A DNA stretch of 19,938 nucleotides, from assembly GCA_964459515.1 (NCBI GenBank), contig CAYWML010000026.1, positions 1-19,938 of the forward strand, written 5' to 3'. Both the position numbers and the translations under genes were made by a program. How positions within the stretch are numbered: the stretch's first letter is position 1; every line of letters begins with the position of its first letter. This DNA comes from Scatosoma sp964459515. GTDB taxonomy: Bacteria; Bacillota; Clostridia; Christensenellales; Borkfalkiaceae. Of the stretch, positions 1-7,317 are shown piece by piece. Under the pieces are notes generated by a model. It had not been told where the DNA came from, made no database searches, and worked only from the letters and a program-made list of their open reading frames with translations.

Positions 1-61
1 CCTCGTCCCAACTTTGCACCGCCTGTTCGTAGCGGATTGCATATTTTTTCAAATTCAGCAT
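1..61 (-). CDS. Start of a further enzyme gene, possibly GH95-like (partial, runs off the window)
   Basis: Only 20 complete codons are visible, reading MLNLKKYAIRYEQAVQSWDE. The ATG at 59-61 overlaps the stop codon of the upstream rhamnosidase gene (TGA at 55-57), so translation is probably coupled. An AGGAG at 70-74 lies 8 bases before the ATG, inside the end of the previous gene. The next codon begins with G. Tyr-x-x-Ala-x-x-x-Trp-x-Glu followed by a likely Ala resembles the N-terminus of GH95-type hydrolases (alpha-L-fucosidase or alpha-L-galactosidase), which often begin with a W-x-E-A-L-P-x-G-N-G segment. That family call is inference from a very short stretch. There is no signal peptide, so a cytoplasmic enzyme is likely. 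The start is well supported; the function is not. Confidence 0.6.
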   Translation of the reverse strand, partial: MLNLKKYAIRYEQAVQSWDE

Positions 62-2109
62 TCTTTTTGCTCCTTTAAGCCTTGCTCCGCCTCGACGAGA
101 AGCTTCGCAACGATACTACCGAAACCGTGGTTGCAACTCGCGTTTTCGGCAAACAACTCCCACAGCGTACCCGTACGCTCCGCCATGCCGAGAAAGGCTT
201 GCTTGCATTCATGCAAGACCTGCGCGTACCGTCCCTCGCGCGACAGCACCATGAGCCGCAAGACATAGCCCATGAACATATTTGACGGGTACACCCGTTC
301 GGGATTTTCAAGCGCGCCGAAACGACGGAAAAACCGTTCGTAGAAGTCGGGATTTTCCCGTGCCGTCAAAACGCCGAAAAAGCAAGCGTAATTTTGACAG
401 GTTTCACTGGTGTTGTCGGTAAGTCGCAACTGCCCGTCCGCACGCACCGCGTTATCGACGAACAAGCCGTCGCGATAGGACAACGCGCGGATATTTTTCT
501 TTAACGTTTCCGCCTTGCGCAACAACGCGCCGTCCGAAAAACAGTTGCCTACGGCGGCGATTGCCGCGGCGTACAGCATATTGGACGGAAAGTTTACGCC
601 GTTCGTGCAATCGTTGGCTTTACTCCATTCCACGAATACCCATCCGCCGAGATTTTCCAAAAGCCCGTATTCGTTTTCGTAGCCGCGAAAAAAATCCAAT
701 ATCGCATAGGCGCGTTGCTTGTGCCGAGCGATAAACGCCTTATCCCCCGTCCGCGCGAGGTAGCGTTCCAATTCCAGCAAATACCACAAAATCCAATTCG
801 GGATATAATCGTTTTCACCTTTCGGTTCGGACGGGTAGCACATCGGCAACACGCCGTCGTGCGCAAAATAGCCGTCGTTGCGATACAAAAGGTAGTTTTC
901 CAGAAAGTTGCGTTCCACCTTATGTCCGCCCGTCAAAAGCGATTCCGCTTCGCCCATGAAATAGCTGTCGCAAAGCCACCCCGCGCGTTCCCTCGAAGGG
1001 CAATCGGTGAAAATATCGTAGGCGTTCTGCTCGAAAGAGTGCTTGGCGGCGTTCAAAATTTTTTGCACGTCTTTATCCGCGCTTTCGTAGGCAAAATACG
1101 CCGTTTCGGGGTTCTCCGCGCAAAGCACGGAAACCTCTTCAACGCATACCTGCCCCCTTACAAACAGCGTTATGTACTGCGCGGAATACACCTCTTGCGA
1201 ATACAGCGTATACACGCCTTTTTCCAAAGACCATTTCATGCCCTGCATGACTTGCGCGCGATTAAACCGCACTTTGCCGTCCACGAGAATATCGTCGTAC
1301 ACGAGCCAAATATCGCAATTTTCCTTTGCCGTAAGCCGCAACGAAAATTTTCCGCAACGCACGCGCGGCAAAGCGTAGGCTAAATAGGAAAGCGCGCCGC
1401 TTTCGTCCGCCTTTTCGCATTGCGTCAAGCGCACCAACTCCTCGCAAAGCCGACATTCGCACTCGGTGCGTTTATACCCGTACGGATCGTTATCCAAAAA
1501 GTTAGTAAACGGGTTATGCCACGTTTTCGTTTCGTCCGAAAACGCCAAGCCGCAATCGTAGCGTTCCGCAAGTACCTTTTCGTGCCGAGAAACGGCAACG
1601 CCGCGCGGAAGCAATTCGGGACAAGGCACTTCGCGCAAAGCGCGCAAGGGGAAACTTTCCAACGCCTTTTCCCTATCTGCCGTCATGCGGTAGACCTCCG
1701 CGAAGCCGCGCTGTGCGGAAAGTTTTTCCGTTTTGCGCAATTTATCCGTCATTTCGTAGCAACGAAAGTCCGCCGCCGTTTTCTCGATTTTTCCGCCTAC
1801 GGCAAGCTCCGCGCCAAACAGAGGCGGCTCTTCCGCCAAATGCAAGAATTTCGTCGCGTTCGACTGCACGTATACGCAAATGCGGTTTTCTTCCTCCGTC
1901 AAATACCCGTCCAAGGCTATCTTTTCGACGCGGACATAGCCCTTAGCGGCACGGGCAGGTCCGTATTGCACGAACCTGCCGTTGATATAAAGGTTGTAAA
2001 TATCTTTCGCCACGAGCGAAAGCGTTGCGGCTTTTGCCTGCGGCATACGGCAGACGAAGCACAGCTCCGTGTTCCGCTCCGCAGGAATATCCGCCCAATA
2101 GACACGCAT
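55..2109 (-). CDS. GH78-like alpha-L-rhamnosidase, cytoplasmic
   Basis: This 684-residue protein has the six-hairpin glycosidase fold signature of GH78 alpha-L-rhamnosidases, which release L-rhamnose from oligosaccharides by an inverting mechanism. The N-terminal part (about 1-110) looks like the usual beta-sandwich (NLYINGRFVQYGPAR near 39-53). The catalytic barrel carries TDCPSRERAGW at 368-378. D369, E374 and D381 have the spacing of the acidic residues known in Bacillus GL1 RhaB (D567, E572, D579), and E651 in TLWE is a candidate for the fourth, the catalytic base. There is no signal peptide, so it should act on imported sugars. The ATG follows AGGAG by 8 bases, and the gap to the upstream lipoprotein gene is 21 bases, including a small CCCGTT/AACGGG inverted repeat that contains that gene's stop codon. 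GH78-like proteins vary in substrate, so rhamnose specificity is likely but not proven. Confidence 0.85.
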   Translation of the reverse strand: MRVYWADIPAERNTELCFVCRMPQAKAATLSLVAKDIYNLYINGRFVQYGPARAAKGYVRVEKIALDGYLTEEENRICVYVQSNATKFLHLAEEPPLFGAELAVGGKIEKTAADFRCYEMTDKLRKTEKLSAQRGFAEVYRMTADREKALESFPLRALREVPCPELLPRGVAVSRHEKVLAERYDCGLAFSDETKTWHNPFTNFLDNDPYGYKRTECECRLCEELVRLTQCEKADESGALSYLAYALPRVRCGKFSLRLTAKENCDIWLVYDDILVDGKVRFNRAQVMQGMKWSLEKGVYTLYSQEVYSAQYITLFVRGQVCVEEVSVLCAENPETAYFAYESADKDVQKILNAAKHSFEQNAYDIFTDCPSRERAGWLCDSYFMGEAESLLTGGHKVERNFLENYLLYRNDGYFAHDGVLPMCYPSEPKGENDYIPNWILWYLLELERYLARTGDKAFIARHKQRAYAILDFFRGYENEYGLLENLGGWVFVEWSKANDCTNGVNFPSNMLYAAAIAAVGNCFSDGALLRKAETLKKNIRALSYRDGLFVDNAVRADGQLRLTDNTSETCQNYACFFGVLTARENPDFYERFFRRFGALENPERVYPSNMFMGYVLRLMVLSREGRYAQVLHECKQAFLGMAERTGTLWELFAENASCNHGFGSIVAKLLVEAEQGLKEQKEC

Positions 2110-2130
2110 ATACCTTTCTCCTTTTCCCGT

Positions 2131-3765
2131 TTAACGGGTAGCCCAAGCGAGTTCCTTTTTCACCATTTTGCCGCTCTCCTGCAAATTCGTGAAAGCGTCG
2201 CGCATTTCGTCCACATCGCCTGCAAACAACGCGTAGGAGAACTCCAACGGCACGAAATCCACCATCTTCACCGTAATACTGCTGTTGAGATAGTTATAGT
2301 TGTCAACGTAGCAGCTCGGCGTGATTTTCGAATAGTCCTCTTGGTAAATCGCTTCGTTTACCTGCGTATTTGCTCTTTCGTTGATACTCGTAGAAGTCGT
2401 TCCGCGCGAAGCGTTGAACTTGTTCGCGTTCGGGGAATAGATACCGATACCGAAGAGATTGGAATTGACGAAAGCGCACCAAGGCACGGAGCAATGCTTA
2501 CTGTCTAACTCGTAATGGTAATTTCCCGTCACGACGTCGTTGAGCGAAGTTTTATAATTTTCTTTCGTGGACGGAATACTGCTTAATCCGTTGTCCATGA
2601 TTGTGCCCTGCTTCGTTTCGCAATAGAAATAATTGAGAGGCTGTACGCAATAGAAAGCAGGCGTTTCCTGCCCCGTTGCAGGGAAATCTTCCGTGCCCGT
2701 AAACTGCGTGAAATTGGTGATCTTATTGTCCACGATCAATACGCCGTCCTCGCCGAAATAGAACCAATTTTCGTAATACGTCGCGTCCACGGAATTTTCG
2801 AAGAACCAATCTTGCCCGTACGCCTTTACGTATATGCAATCTTCCGTGTAGCTGTAATCGACGATCTGCGGAGTGACGCCCGTCGCACTGCCGCATTGAA
2901 TGGGATTGTAATTCGGCTCGCCATTGCCGTCGTATTTGTTTTCGCCCGTCGGTTTATAGCCGTTTTTAGAAGTGACCGTCCAATACAGCGATTGCTGTAT
3001 CTCGCGCCCTAAGTCGTACACATTGACGAGGTTTACAGAGTCGGAAATCACCTCTACTTCGTCGGTATCGACGTCACGCTCGATACGCACGTTGCCCTCC
3101 GTGTCCAAATACTCCACGACGTCGCCGTCGATACGCTCGATCGACTGCACGCAACCGCCGTACGACAACGACGTGCCGAGACGCATCGTCCCGTCGTCGA
3201 TATACATCATATAGTTCGGATCGTAGGTGCGATCGGACACGGAAAAGGATTTCAGGGCAACTTCGCCTACCGTTTCTTCGTCCACGTTCTGCAAAGTAAT
3301 CTCCGTTACCATTTTTTTGAAATTGCCGTACGCGCCGCCGCGGAAAGCGTCCAAAAAGGTTCTAAATTCCGTCGTCGCCCCCTCGCCTTTCTCCACGAAG
3401 AATTTTTCCGTGTGCGCTTCGGCAGGGTTTGCCGGATTGCAATAAGAAATCGTGCCGAGCAGATTGACGTTGGTTTCGATTTCCAAGCGAACGTAATTCT
3501 TGTTGCCGATCATAGCGTTTATCGCATAGCTCTCCGCGCCGTTCAACGACGGCTCTTTCGGGTTATACACAGCCATGGTATGCTTCTCGCCGCCTTCGAA
3601 CACCGTTTCAAAAGTGTAATTCTCCTGCGTGTAGAGCGGCGTTTCGGTCGGCGTATCCCCCGACGAAGAATCGCCGCTCGGCGTTTGATTACAGCCTGCA
3701 GTGCAAAGCGTACCGCCAAAAATCGTCGCCGCCAAAATCCACGCGCTTATTTTTTTCGTTTTCAT
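2131..3765 (-). CDS. Lipoprotein of unknown function, probably surface glycan-associated
   Basis: This is a 544-residue exported lipoprotein. It has a KTKK start, a hydrophobic stretch at about 7-22 and a lipobox ending at C25 (TAGC), followed by a Ser/Thr/Gly/Asp linker to about residue 44. The rest is rich in Tyr, Asn, Thr and aromatic residues, as in beta-sandwich proteins of the cell surface. A compact segment at 244-262 (VNLVNVYDLGREIQQSLYW) looks like a conserved core, but I cannot name the family. No catalytic motif is clear. The ATG at 3763-3765 follows AGGAG by about 10 bases; the AGGAG overlaps the stop of the gene before it, which ends 13 bases upstream. Lying between another lipoprotein and a rhamnosidase, it may bind or process the same glycan outside the cell. 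That role is inferred from context only. Confidence 0.8.
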   Translation of the reverse strand: MKTKKISAWILAATIFGGTLCTAGCNQTPSGDSSSGDTPTETPLYTQENYTFETVFEGGEKHTMAVYNPKEPSLNGAESYAINAMIGNKNYVRLEIETNVNLLGTISYCNPANPAEAHTEKFFVEKGEGATTEFRTFLDAFRGGAYGNFKKMVTEITLQNVDEETVGEVALKSFSVSDRTYDPNYMMYIDDGTMRLGTSLSYGGCVQSIERIDGDVVEYLDTEGNVRIERDVDTDEVEVISDSVNLVNVYDLGREIQQSLYWTVTSKNGYKPTGENKYDGNGEPNYNPIQCGSATGVTPQIVDYSYTEDCIYVKAYGQDWFFENSVDATYYENWFYFGEDGVLIVDNKITNFTQFTGTEDFPATGQETPAFYCVQPLNYFYCETKQGTIMDNGLSSIPSTKENYKTSLNDVVTGNYHYELDSKHCSVPWCAFVNSNLFGIGIYSPNANKFNASRGTTSTSINERANTQVNEAIYQEDYSKITPSCYVDNYNYLNSSITVKMVDFVPLEFSYALFAGDVDEMRDAFTNLQESGKMVKKELAWATR

Positions 3766-3778
3766 AATTTTCTATCTC

Positions 3779-6379
3779 CTATTCTACCACGATTGCACGA
3801 AGATACAACGTGCCCGAGAATCGCATCGACAACTTCGCCAACATATAGCCTGCGTCCTCCGCCGTATATGTCGAAGGCAACTCGAAGGAAAGCACGCTCC
3901 ATTCGCCGCTATCCATGTTCGTTTGCAACGTAGCCGTCGAGAAAGATTGTGTCTCGACTTCACCCGTGCCGTATTCCGTCTTATCCAAACCGATTGCCAA
4001 ATCGAATTTATCGTTTGCGGACGGGTTGCGATAGACAATCTTTATCGTCGTTTTGCCGCGTAAATCGATATTCTTAGACGGATTCCACTTCGTCGATTTC
4101 TTTTCTGCCGCGACGTAGCCGATATAGGCGCGGAATTGCGCCGTTTCGCCCGTGTCGGGCGTGATTTTCGCCGCTTTGGCAGCCGAATCGTACACGTAGG
4201 TGCATTTTGCCGCCCAATCGTAAGCGGTATAGAAACTAGAATAGCTGTTCGTGAAATCCACGGCGTTTTCCGCCGCCAAATCGAAGGTCAAAGCCGCCAC
4301 GGCAATCTTGCCCGTACCCGTAAAGGAAACGGAAATCCCCGTTATGCGACCTCGCTCCTCCGCCTTAAACGCAACGGTAACCTCTTTCAATTTCTTATTT
4401 ACCGTCTGCGCGTCAACGGGATATTCGTAGTATTTATACTCGCCGTCGATCTTATATCCGATCGTCACCGCGGTAATTTCCGTCGCTTCCGTGACGTAAT
4501 ATTGCAACGTAGCCGCGGCGTAACCGTCGTTGGTGAACGCACATTCTTTTGCGGAAAGCAAAGTCTCGTCGCCCGAAACGGTGAATACCGTCGCTTTCAA
4601 ATCCGCGTCATAAGCGACGTCCGTCTTGTCCGTCGTCGTAAAGCCGACCGTGTAGCGATCGTTGAAATTCACACCTGCGATATCATCCGCGCGGAACTCG
4701 GAGAAATACACGCTTTCGATCAAAATCGCGTTGTCCGTACCGAGCGAAGTATATTCGAGAACGACCTTTTTCAGCGAACCCTCCATAAAGCGATTGGAAG
4801 AAAGATTGACGAAGTATTCCTGCGTGCCCTGCATACGGCTTTCCATCGCCATCGTCACGGAAACGGATACGTTCTCGTCGTTATACAGCGTAACGTTGAT
4901 TTCGCCGTTATAGCCGTAGTTGCGCAACCGTAAATTCAGCGTACAATATTCTTTCAAATCCACCGTATCGCCGCTATAAGCCAGCTGCAACAAAGTTTTC
5001 TTATCCTCGCTACCGCGAAGGGCGATTTCGTTTTCGGCGTATAACAAAAGCCCTGCCTCGCGATTGTAAACGCTTCCGTTTTGCACCGTCGCTTCCGCAA
5101 AATCTTTCGGGAATACGAAGCCGCGCACGCTTTCCTGCGCTTCCGCTTTCGCCGCTACCGTCCCTTCGTCGTCGTTTGCGCAAATTTTTTGCACCGTTTC
5201 GGAATCTTCCACCGTCACGTCTTTTTTGCCGCCGACGATGGATTTAATCAAATAGGCGTTGGACGCGTCCTTTTCGCTCTTCGAAGAATACGTCGATTGA
5301 ATGCGAAGCCCTGCCAGATACGCGGAAGTGCCCCACACCGAATAGCCGTTGGCATATATCTCCGTCATATCGAAAGTGACGGTGATCCAATTATCGTCCG
5401 TTTCGCTCATGTTACACTGCGAAGCCTTTAATTCCAGCCGTTGCACGAACGAACCCGTATAATATTTCCCCGTTGCGGAATATTCCGTTTGTTTTTCGTC
5501 CGCAAAAGTCGTAAAATACACCGAAAACAACGTAGAACTGCCGAGGTTCTTAAACGTAAAGGTCAACGTTTGCGTATTGCGGATATCCAGCGGTTGCGTC
5601 CATTCGACGTACGGATCGGGATTATACGGCGAATAGCCGAAATTGACGTACGTATAGACTTCGTCGCCCACTTTCTTCGGCTCTGCCCAGCCCGCCTTGG
5701 CAATCAACCCGTTTTCGGGATCGGAACCTGCCGCCACTGCCGTCAAATTTTCCGACAACGCGCCCGAACGGTTGCCCTCGCTAAGCGAAATACTCGCGCT
5801 TTTTTTCATGTAAATATCCGTCGAAGCGGTGACGGCGCGCGTATAATCGAACGCCTGCGTGCAAGCGCGATCGGTATAGCTGCCGTAATATTCGAAGCCG
5901 ACGACGTATTCGGGCAGCTCTTTAACGCTCTCTCCGTCGCGTACCTTTTCCGTTTTCACGGGCGTAAGCGCCGCGTCCGCCGCCGCGCTATCGTCCACGA
6001 CGTAATAATTTACCGTGTATTCGTAGCCCCATTTGGCGTACAGCGTGATATTTTCCGTGATTTTATTTTTACGGAAATTCCATTCGTTTACGCAATCTTT
6101 TTCCGTATACCAGCCGAACACGATATAATCGCTGACGCCGTCCTGCGTGATTTCCACGGTCGGCTTCTTCGCGTGCATGTTCTCTTTCACGAGCTGATCG
6201 AGCACCGCGTTCGTTTGATAGTCGGTATTGACGTCGAAATGCACGGTATATTTTACCCGTCCGCCTGCGCCGTTACTGCTATCCTGCGGATTTTTTCCGC
6301 AAGCGACGGCGGCAAATGCGCATAACACCGTCAATATACCGAGCAACAGCTTCCAAAAGCTTGTTTTTTTGATTTTCAT
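3779..6379 (-). CDS. Lipoprotein with two InlB-type B repeats and beta-rich domains
   Basis: I place the start at the ATG at 6377-6379, giving 866 residues. It is preceded by AAAGGAG and begins a normal lipoprotein signal (MKIKKTSFWK, hydrophobic 11-26, lipobox ending at C27). The open frame continues upstream to 6814, but that part lies inside the permease gene and has no such features. Residues 42-117 and 119-192 are two Listeria-Bacteroides (InlB B / Flg_new) repeats, each ending in a typical strand such as ITLYAKW, with FGWYTEKDC in the first. The remaining 670 residues are beta-rich and alternate Val/Thr/Ser with aromatics, consistent with carbohydrate-binding sandwich domains, but I recognise no named family. 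The protein is anchored to the outer face of the membrane. The gene follows the MalG-type permease after a strong hairpin, so its expression may be set apart from the transporter. Confidence 0.8.
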   Translation of the reverse strand: MKIKKTSFWKLLLGILTVLCAFAAVACGKNPQDSSNGAGGRVKYTVHFDVNTDYQTNAVLDQLVKENMHAKKPTVEITQDGVSDYIVFGWYTEKDCVNEWNFRKNKITENITLYAKWGYEYTVNYYVVDDSAAADAALTPVKTEKVRDGESVKELPEYVVGFEYYGSYTDRACTQAFDYTRAVTASTDIYMKKSASISLSEGNRSGALSENLTAVAAGSDPENGLIAKAGWAEPKKVGDEVYTYVNFGYSPYNPDPYVEWTQPLDIRNTQTLTFTFKNLGSSTLFSVYFTTFADEKQTEYSATGKYYTGSFVQRLELKASQCNMSETDDNWITVTFDMTEIYANGYSVWGTSAYLAGLRIQSTYSSKSEKDASNAYLIKSIVGGKKDVTVEDSETVQKICANDDEGTVAAKAEAQESVRGFVFPKDFAEATVQNGSVYNREAGLLLYAENEIALRGSEDKKTLLQLAYSGDTVDLKEYCTLNLRLRNYGYNGEINVTLYNDENVSVSVTMAMESRMQGTQEYFVNLSSNRFMEGSLKKVVLEYTSLGTDNAILIESVYFSEFRADDIAGVNFNDRYTVGFTTTDKTDVAYDADLKATVFTVSGDETLLSAKECAFTNDGYAAATLQYYVTEATEITAVTIGYKIDGEYKYYEYPVDAQTVNKKLKEVTVAFKAEERGRITGISVSFTGTGKIAVAALTFDLAAENAVDFTNSYSSFYTAYDWAAKCTYVYDSAAKAAKITPDTGETAQFRAYIGYVAAEKKSTKWNPSKNIDLRGKTTIKIVYRNPSANDKFDLAIGLDKTEYGTGEVETQSFSTATLQTNMDSGEWSVLSFELPSTYTAEDAGYMLAKLSMRFSGTLYLRAIVVE

Positions 6380-6383
6380 AATA

Positions 6384-6388
6384 CTCCT
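6384..6388 (-). promoter_or_regulatory. Ribosome-binding site that fixes the start of the InlB-repeat lipoprotein
   Basis: AGGAG (as AAAGGAG) lies 4 bases before the ATG at 6379. It supports the 866-residue form over the 1011-residue open frame, whose first 145 codons overlap the permease gene in another frame. Confidence 0.75.
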
Positions 6389-6400
6389 TTTTATAAACGC

Positions 6401-6429
6401 CGCGCCGCCGAACGCCGTTCCGCGGCGCG
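6401..6429 (-). other. Strong intercistronic hairpin after the transporter genes
   Basis: CGCGCCGC (6401-6408) pairs with GCGGCGCG (6422-6429). Inside it, after one mismatch, GAAC pairs with GTTC around a GCC loop. The structure sits between the permease stop (6439-6441) and the ribosome-binding site of the next lipoprotein. On the transcribed strand it is followed by GCGTTTATAAAAAGG, so it lacks a real U-tract. It looks more like an mRNA processing or stabilising stem than a full terminator, though partial attenuation is possible. Confidence 0.7.
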
Positions 6430-6438
6430 TAACACGCC

Positions 6439-7317
6439 TTACAGCTTCATACCCGAAGCAAATTCGCCGCTGCCGAAATGTTTCATGGAGATAAACGTCG
6501 TGACGATAAGCGGCAACGAGGCAATGATGAACGCCGCGTACTTTCCGCCGTACGACAAGCCCTGATTGATCTTTGCATACAAAATCGGCATCATCGTCAT
6601 TTTCTCCGACAACAACAGCGAAGCCGTCGTATAGTCGTTGTAAATGCTTGAAAACAGCGCGATAAATTGATACAGCATAATCGGCAAACCGAGCGGCACG
6701 GTCAACGTACAAAAAAGCTGTACGTCGTTTGCGCCGTCCAAACGCGCGCTTTCGTAAATCGACATCGGTTGTTGCGCGAAGAACGTGCGGAAGAGGAACA
6801 TGGACATTACCCACGCGCCGCCGACGGACGGCAACAAATACCCCGTATACGTATCGCCGAGATTGAACACGTTTTTAATAAGCGGCACAAGCACGGGGAA
6901 GCCGATTATCGACGGCACGAGCAGCACCGCGATAAAGAAGAAAAACAACACGTTTTTGAAATAGAAATCCTTAAACACCATCATATAGGCGAGGATTGCG
7001 CCCAAAAGCACGATGCAAAACGCGCCGATACACCCCACCAAGATTGTCGGGAAAAAGGTATGCCCGATCGCCTCCCACGCCTCTTTGTAATTTGCCGCCA
7101 AGTTGGAAAACATCGTCGAAAGCTTCGGCATGGAAAATACGTTTTTCATTATCTCTTCTTGCGGTTTCACCGAATTGACGACGGTGATAAACAGCGGAAT
7201 AAACGAGAATACCACGCACAGCGTGACGTAGACGTACAAAAACGTCTGCAAGCCTTTGCCGCTGTACGAATAGCGAATATGTTTCGCCTTTACGGGCTTT
7301 TCCGTATTTTTCGTCAT
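6439..7317 (-). CDS. Sugar ABC transporter permease, MalG/LplC type
   Basis: This 292-residue inner-membrane protein belongs to the binding-protein-dependent sugar permeases (CUT1 class). It has about six hydrophobic segments, including 24-46, 90-112, 121-146 and the C-terminal 260-279. The conserved EAA loop, which docks on the ATPase, is at about 189-212 (ESARLDGANDV followed by LTVPLGLPI). A GGAGGG site lies before the ATG, which overlaps the stop of the upstream permease as ATGA (7314-7317). The two permeases are therefore translationally coupled and should form a heterodimer. The substrate is probably an oligosaccharide, judging by the neighbouring enzymes. No ATPase gene is present here; such importers often share a general MsmK/UgpC-type ATPase encoded elsewhere. 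Confidence 0.93.
   Translation of the reverse strand: MTKNTEKPVKAKHIRYSYSGKGLQTFLYVYVTLCVVFSFIPLFITVVNSVKPQEEIMKNVFSMPKLSTMFSNLAANYKEAWEAIGHTFFPTILVGCIGAFCIVLLGAILAYMMVFKDFYFKNVLFFFFIAVLLVPSIIGFPVLVPLIKNVFNLGDTYTGYLLPSVGGAWVMSMFLFRTFFAQQPMSIYESARLDGANDVQLFCTLTVPLGLPIMLYQFIALFSSIYNDYTTASLLLSEKMTMMPILYAKINQGLSYGGKYAAFIIASLPLIVTTFISMKHFGSGEFASGMKL

Noticed and set aside
1..42. Alternative ATG at 40-42 at the left edge
   Set aside because: It has no ribosome-binding site, and its frame gives a less protein-like start than the ATG at 59-61.
6380..6814. N-terminal extension of the InlB-repeat lipoprotein frame by 145 codons
   Set aside because: It lies wholly or mostly inside the permease gene in another frame, has no signal peptide or ribosome-binding site, and the ATG at 6379 has both.
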